From Saprospiraceae bacterium (GTDB lineage: Bacteria > Bacteroidota > Bacteroidia > Chitinophagales > Saprospiraceae): DNA of 34,452 bases. The stretch is from assembly GCA_019634045.1 (NCBI GenBank), contig JAHQWA010000345.1, positions 1-34,452 of the forward strand, written 5' to 3'. Positions 8,500 through 18,400 of this stretch are shown here, piece by piece. A program made the position numbers and the translations under genes. Below the pieces are notes generated by a model. It had not been told where the DNA came from and did no database searches. It saw only the letters and a list, made by a program, of their open reading frames with translations. Numbering within the stretch: position 1 is the first letter of the stretch; each line of letters starts with the position of its first letter.

Positions 8500-11172
8500 A
8501 TGAAAAACAAATCTTATCCTGATCCTCCAAAGTGGGGCCGGCGGTGGCTACGCTGGTACTGCCCTTCAGCTCTTTTGGAAGAGATCGAGGGGGATCTCCT
8601 GGAAGCCTTCGAACGCAATATTGAGGCTAGAGGCATCCGCTTTGCTCGCCGGCATTATATCATAGATAGCATTCGATTCTTTAATCCGACCACCTTTGAA
8701 AAAGCGCGGAGTTTGGGTCGCCGCTCTGCCCCTTTCTATCAAAATCACCTGAGCATGTTTAGAAATTACCTAAAGATTGCCGTCCGGAATCTGTGGCGGT
8801 ACAAAGAAAACACGACGATTAATTTGATGGGATTGACCGTCGGTTTGACGGGCTTCTTACTGATCGGTTTGTTTGTATGGGATGAATGGAAGTTTGATCA
8901 ATACCATCCGCATAAAGACCGAATCTTTCGAGTCATAGCTGACCGGACTAGTGGAGATGGAAATAGCGGCTATGCCTCCACCTCTCCTGCCGTTGGGCCC
9001 ACCTTTAAACAGGATTTTGCCGAAGTCGAACAGACCTTACGGCTTTTTCAACTTCGGCAAAAGATTCTTTTCGATAATGGAACGGACAGTTTTTTGGAAG
9101 ACGACGGCTTTTTTGCGGAGGGATCCATCTTTGATATGTTCCATCTCCCGCTGGCGCATGGAGATCCCACCACAGCTCTAGAAAAACCGAATACCGTAGT
9201 GTTGTCCACTCCATTGGCCCAAAAGTATTTTGGGGAGGAGAATCCCGTGGGTAAGACCATGCAGGTCAACAATAATGAACTTACGGTAACGGGCGTGTTA
9301 GAGCCCTTGCTACCTCACTTCCATTTGAAATTTGACTTCTTATTTTCCTTTGAGGATCTGTTGGCTGATGTGTCGAAGGAACGAATCCAGAGCTGGGTAT
9401 GGCAAGATTTTTACAATTATGTGCGATTTAAGGAAGGAAGCTCGGTTGAACAGTTTGAAGCTAAGCTTCCCGCTTTCGTGGAAGAGTACGCCCACCCAAC
9501 GACCAAGAAGATGGGTTTTCATTACTACTTGGATTTGCAACCACTGACCGATATTCATTTGCATTCTTCTACTTTGCGAAATGATAAGATCGTCGCAGGT
9601 AATTATCGCTATGTCACTGGCTTGGCCTACGTCGGTTTTTTCTTGCTGTTTATCGCCTGCATTAACTTTATTAATCTCACCACCGCCAAGGCGATTCGAC
9701 GATCCAAGGAAGTCGGAATACGTAAAACGGCCGGCGCGCGAAGGGTACAATTGGCGATGCAGTTCTTTAGCGAAGCCATACTGGTAGTCATCATTGCGAT
9801 GGTCTTGGCCGCCAATCTGGCACGTTTTATACTACCTTATTTGAACGATTTTGCGGGCAAGCAGATCAGCTTTCCCATCTACACGAACTTGACCGTAATT
9901 GGCTTGCTCTTGGGCCTTTGCTTAGCAACAGGCTTATTGGCTGGCGCCTATCCCGCCATGGTGCTTTCCGGCTTTAGACCCTTGCAGGCTTTGAAGAATA
10001 TGCAATTCCGTCCAGGAACGCGACAAGAATGGCTGAGAAAATCTCTAATCGTAGTTCAGTTTACCGTTTCTACCTTGCTAATCATTTGTGTGCTGATCGT
10101 CTTTCAACAAGTTCAATTTTTAAATCAGCAGGATCTCGGTTTTCAAAAGGAACAATTGATACATTTCCCGATGCGGGGAAGCATATTCAGTAAACAAGAT
10201 GTCGTACGACAGGAGTTTTCTCAGGTTCCCGGAGTCGTATCGGCCTCAATTGGTTTTGGAATTCCTGGAGATATTGTTTCGGGGGACAATATCATTGTTC
10301 CCGGCGAAGATCGACAAACCTTGCCAGCCCGGATTTTTACCATCGATCATGATTACATTAAAACGATGGGCATGGAGGTGATTGCTGGGCGAGATTTCAA
10401 TAAGGACATTAGCACCGATGCGGATGAGGGGTTTATTATCAATGAAACGGCGGTACACACCTTAGGCATCGCGGATTCGCCCGCAGAAGCCATCGGCAAG
10501 CCCTTGGAATGGGAAATGTGGGTACAAGGAGACACGATCAAGAAAGGGCGCGTAATCGGAGTAGTCAAGGACTTTCATTACAATAGTTTCCATCAGGTGG
10601 TTCAGACTAGTGTTTTGCACATTTTTCCCGGTGCCTATTGGAAAGTGGCCTTGCGCCTGGATGGGCAAAATATGGGTGAGACGCTGGCTGCCATTGAAGA
10701 GGTTTGGGACAGTTTTGATTCTGGCTATCCAATAGATTACCAATTCGTAGATGCCAGTTTTGGAGAGATGTACGTAGCTGAACAGAAGCTAAGCAAGATT
10801 TTCTGGGTATTCACCTTATTAGCCATCTTTATTGCGTGTATGGGGGCTTTTGGCTTGGCTACCTATGCAGCGGAGCGCCGGCAAAAAGAAATCGGGATTC
10901 GGAAGGTACTGGGAGCGAGTGTGGAAGGCATCGTTGGTCTCCTTTCTAGAGATTTTCTGCAACTTGTTTTTATTGCACTACTGATCGCTTCTCCAATCGC
11001 TTGGTACTTTATGAAAGAATGGCTGGCTGATTTCGCCTACCGAATTGATATTCACTGGTGGATATTTGCCTTAGCAGGTGTATTGGCATTGGGTATAGCT
11101 TTTTTCTCGGTAAGTGCGCAGAGCCTAAGGGCCGCCCTAGCTAACCCGGTGAATGCGCTACGGGATGAGTAA
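8500..11172 (+). CDS. MacB/FtsX-type ABC transporter permease with N-terminal prefix domain
   Basis: The 890-residue protein has a cytoplasmic prefix of about 75 residues (PDPPKWGRRWLRWYCP, LLEEIEGDLLEAFERN), known as a 'permease prefix' domain in proteins of this type. A membrane helix near 105-125, a large periplasmic MacB_PCD region and a first FtsX block (about 370-500) follow. Then come another membrane helix near 520, a second periplasmic region and a second FtsX block near 760-890. The repeats INLTTAKAIRRSKEVGIRKTAGA and ATYAAERRQKEIGIRKVLGA mark the two FtsX halves. The length is normal for this duplicated Bacteroidota type. No ABC ATPase lies in the window, so it must borrow one encoded elsewhere. 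Its role may be lipid or peptide export or stress sensing. The PadR gene upstream is its likely regulator. Confidence 0.92.
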   Translation: MKNKSYPDPPKWGRRWLRWYCPSALLEEIEGDLLEAFERNIEARGIRFARRHYIIDSIRFFNPTTFEKARSLGRRSAPFYQNHLSMFRNYLKIAVRNLWRYKENTTINLMGLTVGLTGFLLIGLFVWDEWKFDQYHPHKDRIFRVIADRTSGDGNSGYASTSPAVGPTFKQDFAEVEQTLRLFQLRQKILFDNGTDSFLEDDGFFAEGSIFDMFHLPLAHGDPTTALEKPNTVVLSTPLAQKYFGEENPVGKTMQVNNNELTVTGVLEPLLPHFHLKFDFLFSFEDLLADVSKERIQSWVWQDFYNYVRFKEGSSVEQFEAKLPAFVEEYAHPTTKKMGFHYYLDLQPLTDIHLHSSTLRNDKIVAGNYRYVTGLAYVGFFLLFIACINFINLTTAKAIRRSKEVGIRKTAGARRVQLAMQFFSEAILVVIIAMVLAANLARFILPYLNDFAGKQISFPIYTNLTVIGLLLGLCLATGLLAGAYPAMVLSGFRPLQALKNMQFRPGTRQEWLRKSLIVVQFTVSTLLIICVLIVFQQVQFLNQQDLGFQKEQLIHFPMRGSIFSKQDVVRQEFSQVPGVVSASIGFGIPGDIVSGDNIIVPGEDRQTLPARIFTIDHDYIKTMGMEVIAGRDFNKDISTDADEGFIINETAVHTLGIADSPAEAIGKPLEWEMWVQGDTIKKGRVIGVVKDFHYNSFHQVVQTSVLHIFPGAYWKVALRLDGQNMGETLAAIEEVWDSFDSGYPIDYQFVDASFGEMYVAEQKLSKIFWVFTLLAIFIACMGAFGLATYAAERRQKEIGIRKVLGASVEGIVGLLSRDFLQLVFIALLIASPIAWYFMKEWLADFAYRIDIHWWIFALAGVLALGIAFFSVSAQSLRAALANPVNALRDE

Positions 11173-11336
11173 TGAATTTAAAGAGAGGGTATAAATTATG
11201 CGCCAATAAATCGGAAAAGGGAAAAGGGGTTGACAACACCTTTGTTTGAACCTATTTGTCTTGGGGAACAAGCCGGACAGGGGCCGTTTTTACCTAAAGA
11301 ATTACCCTGCAAAGCAGGACGCTAGTTTTGGATTCA

Positions 11337-13148
11337 CTACCTCTTTAATTTAAATTTTGAAACGATCAAATAGTGATCAGAGGGGAAACCGCTTGGCCAG
11401 GAGGAAATAATTTCGGTAGAACGGTTATTTAGGGTAGATCCTTTATAATAGAGTTGATCAATTCTAGATCCGCTGCGATGTGTTAAGCCAGGGTGCTTTT
11501 TCGAATCTGGATACAGACTCCGGAAGGCATCAATAAACCCTGCTTCCAGTAACTTTTGTGAAGCAGGACTTTCGCCACCATCTGTATGAGGTACTGCATT
11601 GAAATCTCCCCCAAAGAAGACCGGAACTTGATCAGATTCAGCAATGCGGGATTCGTGAAAATCGAAAACAGTGGGGAATTGTTGCATACCATACCAATTG
11701 GACATGGCCCATACCTTCTGCGTCTTGCTGATCGCCAATTTAACGGCTACATTGTTAAATTCAGTGTCCGAATTAACTTGAATTTCCTCTATGGGATAAC
11801 GACTAATTACGGAAATATTACTGCCTTGAAAACGGTAATCCCAATCAGAGGTAGTTGCGAAATAATAGCCTAATTCAGCAGCTATAAAATCTCCGGAAGA
11901 ATAGGTCTCCTGCATCAAGACAACATCTACTTTCTTTTTTCGAAGGATCTCAACGATCCTCAGCCTGGAATCCCAGCCGTCCTGGTCACTGGTCCAGTGG
12001 ATCCCTCCATGCCATATGTTCCAAACTCCGATGGTAAGCCGTTTTTCTTTCTTTTTTAGCTGAAAAGCTTTGGTCGACTGCATTTTCTGATAACTCTCCC
12101 GGATGGCTGAGGAACTGAGCGTTTCTTCCCAGATGGATAATTGATCCATCGCAAAATTTGCCGGGAATAGCTTCTCCTGGGCTGTAAATTCCTTTGCGAT
12201 CGCCTCGTCTATAGCAATTTTACCTGCTTTGAGTGTGTATAATTTACTGATGGGCTTGAGAAGGGTCAAGGCTCTATTTTGATAGACAGTGTATGGGTTT
12301 GAAGCCAATTCTTTTCTAATAGCTAAGACCTTGTCGAATTCACCTTTGTCTAGCCCTTGGCGATTTTTATTCAGTGCGATCTTACGTTCCAACAATTCCT
12401 CGGGTTCGACAATTAGATCTAGGAACTCTTTGTCTTGTAGAACTCCCCCGCCTATTTCATTGAACTGATTAACTAATAACTGTAGTTGTGACCTGCCCTT
12501 TTCAATTTCGGGTGAGTAACGATGGTTGTAATCCAAGTCTCGGCGAGCGGTGCCTAAGGTAAGCAGCTCAGTATTGGAAAAATCAAAACCTACCTTATAA
12601 ATGGCTATACTTTGGCCATCATAATACAAACGAAATTCGGAAGAAGCCTTGTTGTACGTGAGCGTTACTCGATGCCATGCCCCATCGCTTATCGGAAGTT
12701 TATGCCCATTATCTCTCTCATAATTGATCCTTCGACTGCCCGACCCGATACTCCAAGCCACGGTGCCCCCTGAACTATACAGTGCCCAACCGGCATTTCT
12801 TTGGGTCAGAATTCCCTTATTATCAAAATCCTTTTGAGCCAAAAATACCATGGGCTTTTCAGAAGAAGTTTTGATCCAGCACTGAACAGAAAAATCTTTG
12901 TTTCCATTCAAGCTCAAGTCGGCGAGCTTAAGTTGGGGGTAACTATCGCCGCCATCTAGGACTAGGGCTTCTCCCGCTATACCTTTCGCAAAGGAATATC
13001 CGTTTCCGGAAAACGCATGCTTACCACTTTTTAGACTTTGATTAAAATCAAAGATAGTGGGAACAACCTCTTGTGCATGGATAGATGCGGCTAGTAGCAA
13101 ACCGCAGAAGTTGAAGGAGAAAAGGGTTTTCAAGTAGCGGTTTTTCAT
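11337..13148 (-). CDS. Secreted LamG-like plus endonuclease/exonuclease/phosphatase protein
   Basis: The 603-residue protein has a signal peptide (about 1-25, ending IHAQ). A concanavalin/LamG-like domain spans about 28-205 (FSVQCWIKT, GAWHRVTLTYN, FRLYYDGQ). A helical, charged stretch of roughly 115 residues follows (about 210-325), and then the motif MDQLSIWEETLSSSAI, which normally closes a LamG domain. The C-terminal part (371-603) is an EEP-fold phosphodiesterase with Asn377, Glu414, Asp515/Asn517 in GGDFNAV and the terminal SDH (591-592), all active-site positions of the family. The substrate could be nucleic acid, a phospholipid or a sugar phosphate; sequence alone does not decide. It follows the acylase gene on the same strand after 14 nt, so the two are probably cotranscribed. 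Confidence 0.88.
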   Translation of the reverse strand: MKNRYLKTLFSFNFCGLLLAASIHAQEVVPTIFDFNQSLKSGKHAFSGNGYSFAKGIAGEALVLDGGDSYPQLKLADLSLNGNKDFSVQCWIKTSSEKPMVFLAQKDFDNKGILTQRNAGWALYSSGGTVAWSIGSGSRRINYERDNGHKLPISDGAWHRVTLTYNKASSEFRLYYDGQSIAIYKVGFDFSNTELLTLGTARRDLDYNHRYSPEIEKGRSQLQLLVNQFNEIGGGVLQDKEFLDLIVEPEELLERKIALNKNRQGLDKGEFDKVLAIRKELASNPYTVYQNRALTLLKPISKLYTLKAGKIAIDEAIAKEFTAQEKLFPANFAMDQLSIWEETLSSSAIRESYQKMQSTKAFQLKKKEKRLTIGVWNIWHGGIHWTSDQDGWDSRLRIVEILRKKKVDVVLMQETYSSGDFIAAELGYYFATTSDWDYRFQGSNISVISRYPIEEIQVNSDTEFNNVAVKLAISKTQKVWAMSNWYGMQQFPTVFDFHESRIAESDQVPVFFGGDFNAVPHTDGGESPASQKLLEAGFIDAFRSLYPDSKKHPGLTHRSGSRIDQLYYKGSTLNNRSTEIISSWPSGFPSDHYLIVSKFKLKR

Positions 13149-13162
13149 ATTGTTTATTAACG

Positions 13163-15232
13163 TTATTTCGGAGCATACACCCGCTTTGCATTCTTGAGTA
13201 CCTGCTCTTTATTCAAAGTCATCGGCTTTAATTTCTGCTGGGTGAATAACTCCATTTGATCCGTGAAATGAGGGCTATCCGGTTTGGCGCTAGCCCCGTA
13301 AGCATTAATGGTTTCTAATACAGGACCATCAGGCGTGAACCGCACCAATTGAATATAGGAATCTCCCGCGATTGGACGAAGGCGACCATCTTTTTGCAGG
13401 CGACTTCCCACCGCGGCCAACACATCCGGCCCGCCCCCATAAGCCAGGCTTACCTCTCCTCTACTATGTCGTTGTACCTGTCCAAGTGGGACTCTTACTT
13501 TACCGAAATTTTCCTGCAAATGATTTTGTGCACTTTGTACAGAAGCTGCTAAGCTGGCTTCATCCAACTCATCCCCAGTGATCAAACTCTTGCGATCTTC
13601 CAACTTTCGTAGAATGTCGTAGAGGGCTAGAATAAAAATAGAAGCCGCTTCACTGTCATCCGAAGCGACTCTATCCCATTCCTTCAGCAGCTGGATCGAG
13701 CCAGCAATCTGGGGGTATTTGGTTTCATCCAAAGAAAAGATGGGTTCTAATTTAGGAGCCGATCGCATCGGTTTGTGATAGGTGCGATCAAATTTAATCA
13801 CTTTGAATTCTTCGTAATCAATGGATTTGTCTTCTTCAAATAGATGCAGCATCCGTACGGCCCTGTTGGTCTCATATTGCGGAGGCTCATATCCCATGGT
13901 AGCTGGGACACTGCTAGCCTTGGGGTTGTCGCTAGGACTAGTGGAGAGGAAGGGCGTATGGTTACAATTGTACACAAAGCCTGAAGGTGGGTCTAGTACC
14001 TGTGCCAAGCTATCAAGAGGGTAGTAGCTATCCCAAAGGGTAGCGGAGGTATTTCCGGGAACTACTCCAGCCCAATCGTAAGCTTTATTGCGAACTGGAA
14101 ATTTACCATTGCTGACATAGTAGATGTGATCTTCCATATCAGCGTAGACAATATTGGTGCAAATGATCCCTTGCATCTCAAGGGCCTTTTTCCATTCTTG
14201 CAGATTGGTAGCCTTGTTCATTAGATACCATTGTTCCGCTGCTTGGATCGTTTGATTGGCGGGGAAGCGCAGGGCGAAAAATCCGTTGGGGGTTTCTACT
14301 GTGACGCCATATTTACTTCTGAAGAATTTTTGTTTTACCCCTACCTTGAAGAATCCCATCAACTTAATTCTGGCTTTGGTATCGTAGGTCTCCAGCCTTT
14401 CCCATTTGTCATCAAAGCGATACCATTCCTTATTGGTAGGGTGCATCTCCAATTGAAAAATATCCGCAAAGTCAGGTTTATTCACCGTATGTGCCCACCC
14501 AAGGTGTTCATTAGTACCCGTAAAAATGGAAACGCCACCAGCGAAAGTGGCACCCAATATGTTCCAACCTTCTTCACTACAGAGGTGGGCTTCGTACCAA
14601 GAGTTTAGGCCTTCTAGGGGTTGGTGAGAATTAATGCCTAGGTAAGTTTGACCATCTGCCGTCCGTTTGCTGCTGACTGCAAAAGCATTTGATCCACGAG
14701 ATTCATTTGGAGGTAAGGCGGCCACTTTCCCACTGAGCAGTTTATCCAAGGCATTGTCGACTCCGGACAGGAGGGCCATACCTACCACATAAGTCTTCAG
14801 TATATCCTTGGGTGTGATCGGGAAAAGTTTACGATGTAGCACTTCCTTCTTGTGTGTCGCAGCATAGCTATTGACACCAGCAGCATAGGCTTCCAATATT
14901 TCTTTGAAAGCCGGACTAACATCCGTTTCATACTTTTCTTCTACAATATCATGCGGGTTCAGAATGTGAACACCAACATCAAAGATGGCGCCACTTCGGC
15001 CATTCACCAGCCCCGCCAAACCTTTGATCGGTAGCAATTGCTGTTGCATCGTTTCGAAATCATCTTCGGCTGTGGCCCAAGCAAAACCATAGGCTACTTC
15101 TACGTCGGTTTTTGCGAAGATGTGGGGTACCCCCCAATTATCTCTAGCAATTTGGATGTTGTCTGGATTAATTTGAGCGACTAGCGATAAGGACAAGGCG
15201 CCGGCTACAAGTGAAAGGCAGATTCTGAGCAT
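13163..15232 (-). CDS. Penicillin acylase / AHL-acylase-type Ntn hydrolase (peptidase S45 family)
   Basis: The 689-residue precursor has a signal peptide (about 1-20) and opens with IARDNWGVPHIFA, typical of S45 enzymes. The family self-cleaves in front of a serine that becomes the N-terminal nucleophile of the beta chain; here this is Ser181 in RGSNAFAV. The beta-chain motifs GINSHQPL, GWAHTVNKPD and YNCNHTPF agree. The length is in the range of the PvdQ/AAC-type acylases rather than the longer classical enzymes. Possible substrates are acyl-homoserine lactones, N-acyl amino acids or beta-lactams. Cotranscription with the LamG-EEP protein (14-nt gap) suggests a shared exported function. The gene is divergent from the ThuA-propeller gene at 15416. 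Confidence 0.9.
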   Translation of the reverse strand: MLRICLSLVAGALSLSLVAQINPDNIQIARDNWGVPHIFAKTDVEVAYGFAWATAEDDFETMQQQLLPIKGLAGLVNGRSGAIFDVGVHILNPHDIVEEKYETDVSPAFKEILEAYAAGVNSYAATHKKEVLHRKLFPITPKDILKTYVVGMALLSGVDNALDKLLSGKVAALPPNESRGSNAFAVSSKRTADGQTYLGINSHQPLEGLNSWYEAHLCSEEGWNILGATFAGGVSIFTGTNEHLGWAHTVNKPDFADIFQLEMHPTNKEWYRFDDKWERLETYDTKARIKLMGFFKVGVKQKFFRSKYGVTVETPNGFFALRFPANQTIQAAEQWYLMNKATNLQEWKKALEMQGIICTNIVYADMEDHIYYVSNGKFPVRNKAYDWAGVVPGNTSATLWDSYYPLDSLAQVLDPPSGFVYNCNHTPFLSTSPSDNPKASSVPATMGYEPPQYETNRAVRMLHLFEEDKSIDYEEFKVIKFDRTYHKPMRSAPKLEPIFSLDETKYPQIAGSIQLLKEWDRVASDDSEAASIFILALYDILRKLEDRKSLITGDELDEASLAASVQSAQNHLQENFGKVRVPLGQVQRHSRGEVSLAYGGGPDVLAAVGSRLQKDGRLRPIAGDSYIQLVRFTPDGPVLETINAYGASAKPDSPHFTDQMELFTQQKLKPMTLNKEQVLKNAKRVYAPK

Positions 15233-15415
15233 TATTTTATATTGTTGGCTTTATATTCGAAATATACCGAACTCCAAGCAAAAGGTAGTGGTTTGGGCCA
15301 GCTTTGCATGTAGAGACGGCCATAAATCCTGCTTATAACAATGGAATTCATTTTCTGTTGTCTATAGGTTTTTCTTATTTTGAGAAGCTATTACTCAAAA
15401 CAAGCAACCAACGAA

Positions 15416-18400
15416 ATGTACCAACTAAAGATGTACCAACTCCTATTGGGAGTTATAAGCCTTTCCTTTCTAAGTTCTTGCCAAGGACCTCCCACAATAG
15501 AATCACCGAGAAAACTAGAAATTTTAATGCTGGGGCATGACAGCGAACATCATAACTCAGCAGCTTACTTACCGTTATTAGCCTCAGCTTTGAGCCCCGA
15601 AGGCTTCAATTTTTCCTACACCTCTGATCTCGAGGACCTCAATACCCAAAATCTAGCGTTGTATGATGCGCTTATGATTTATGCTAATCACGATGAAATA
15701 AGCACTGTGCAGGAAAAAGCCCTTTTGCAGTTTGTTAAGCGGGGCGGTGGGCTACTTCCCATTCACTGTGCCAGTTTTTGTTTTCGAAACTCCGATGACT
15801 ATGTACAATTGGTTGGGGGGCAATTTCAATCTCATGAAACTGGAACCTTTACAACTGAAATTATTGCACCGGAACACCCTGCGATGGTTGGGGTTGAGGC
15901 CTTTGAAACTTGGGATGAAACCTATGTTCATACTGCCCATAATCCGAAACGGACCGTTTTGATGGAAAGAGTGGAGGGGGATCATCGTGAGCCCTACACC
16001 TGGGTGCAGGAGCATGGAAAGGGGAGAATGTTTTATACGGCTCTTGGGCATGACGAACGGACCTGGTCAAACCCGGGCTTTCATAGTTTGCTGGAACACG
16101 GCATTCGCTGGTCCGTGGGAGAAGAAAAGGCAGGATGGCTAGATCAGCTGAACTTCCCAACCAGGACCTATTCGGAGGCCAAGATCCCAAATTATGAACA
16201 ACGTGATCCTGCCCCTCTACTACAAGCCCCCTTGACTCCCACTGAATCCCAGGAATTGATTCAAGTCCCTCCAGGCTTGGAACTGCAGTTATTTGCCTCC
16301 GAGCCGGATATCATCAACCCGATCTGTATGAATTGGGATGAAAAAGGTCGACTTTGGTTGGTGGAAACCAGGGATTATCCAAATGAGATTAACACGGCAT
16401 CTAATCAAGGAAATGATCGGATCAAGATTCTCGAAGATACAGATGGAGATGGAAAGGCGGACAAATTCACCGTTTTTGCCGAAGGCTTAAGTGTACCCAC
16501 TAGCATGGTCTTTTCTAATGGGGGAGTGATCGTGTCACAGGCTCCCCATTTTCTTTTCCTAAAGGATACGGACGGAGATGACAAGGCTGATGTAAAAGAG
16601 GTGATCATGAAGGGCTGGGGAACCTATGATACCCATGCTGGACCATCCAATTTACAATATGGTTTTGATAATCAGATTTGGGGCGTGGTCGGGTATTCCG
16701 CATTTGATGGGGTGGTGGGGAAGGATACCTTGAAATTTGGGCAAGCCGTGTATCGCTTTCAGCCGGATGGGCGTTCGATGGAATTGATGGGGACCACTTC
16801 AAATAATACCTGGGGTTTGGGGTTTTCAGAGACCTTCGATGTATTTGCTTCCACTGCTAACAATACCCATAGTGCCTATTTAGGAATCCCACACTCACAG
16901 TTAGCCGATGCGGAAGGACTGTACAGTCGCGGACTAAAGAAAATAGATGGACACTACGCTTTTCACCCCATCACTAAAAATTTCAGACAGGTGGATGTAT
17001 TCGGTGGCTTTACCGCAGCAGCCGGACATCAGCTTTACACCGCTCGAAGCTATCCCAAAGAATATTGGAACCGAATTGCTTTGGTGTGCGAGCCGACGGG
17101 ACATTTACTACATAAAGCGATCCTAGAGAAGGACGGGGCGGGCTTTAAGGAGAAGGACGGCTGGAATCTATTGGCTAGTGCGGATGAGTGGGTGTCGCCC
17201 GTTCACGCCGCTGTCGGCCCCGATGGCGCGGTATGGATTTTGGATTGGTATAACTTCATCATTCAGCATAATCCCACCCCGACCGGCTTTGAAAATGGTC
17301 CGGGTAATGCTCATATCAATCCGTTGCGAGATAAACAGCATGGCCGAATTTATCGCCTAGTTTATCGAGCTGCGAAGGAGGTGGCAGCTCCTCACTTAGA
17401 TGCTGATGACCCGAGTACCAGTGTGGCAGCTCTTCATCATCCAAATATGTTGTGGCGAATGCATGCACAAAGACTGTTGGTGGAAAGAGGACTTCCCGAT
17501 GTCGAAGAACAACTACACGCCATAGTAGCGGATCAATCAGTAGATGAAATCGGACTTAATAGTCCGGCGGTACATGCTTTATGGGCAATGCATGGTTTAG
17601 GATTAGTTTCTGATTCGAACCCAAAATCATTGGCCGTCGTATATCAGGCCCTTTCTCATCCTGCGGCGGGTGTCCGCAAGGCAGCCGTCATGTGTTTACC
17701 CAAAACCGCTCAAAACCTGGAAAAACTAAGAGAAGCAGAAAGTTTTGACGATCCCGATCCTCACACTCGCCTGGCGGCAGTTAATTGGCTCTTTGATCTA
17801 CCTACTAGTGAGGAGGTGGGAGAAATTCTATATCTCTTGAGTGAAGACGAAGATGTAGGTCAAGATGATTGGTTGGCTCGGAGTGTCTATACCACAGCGG
17901 TAAAACACAAGGCCAGCTACTCGAAAGCATTGGCGAAATTCAAAAAAGATTGGATGGACGCTTTTGCCATTGATCAGGCTCTCAGTTGGGAGGTGGCTGA
18001 TCTCGATGATCAAGAATGGGAAGAAATACCGGTGCCAAAATTATGGGGGCAAGCAGGTATTCCATTGCTAGATCGCTTCGACGGTACCTTATGGTATCGA
18101 AAGCATTTTTCCTTGAGCCCAGCGCAAGTATCGAAAGGAAGGATGTTGCACTTAGGCCCGATCGATGATTCGGATATTACCTATATAAATGGAGTAAGGC
18201 TTGGCGGAATTGAGAAAAATCGGGAAGCTTTACGATCTTACTCCATACCGGCCGGGGTATTGAAGGCAGGAGAGAATGTGTTGGCAGTCCGGGTTTCGGA
18301 TGAACAGTGGCGGGGCGGGATCTATGGAGACAGCAATGCTGTTTACCTGGCATTGGGAGAAGAGCGGATGGCTTTGGCTGGGACTTGGAAGTTCAAGGTG

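Noticed and set aside
11306..11318. CCTGC-AAA-GCAGG hairpin as a terminator between convergent genes
   Set aside because: Stem of only 5 bp with a 3-nt loop and no T run on either strand right after it.
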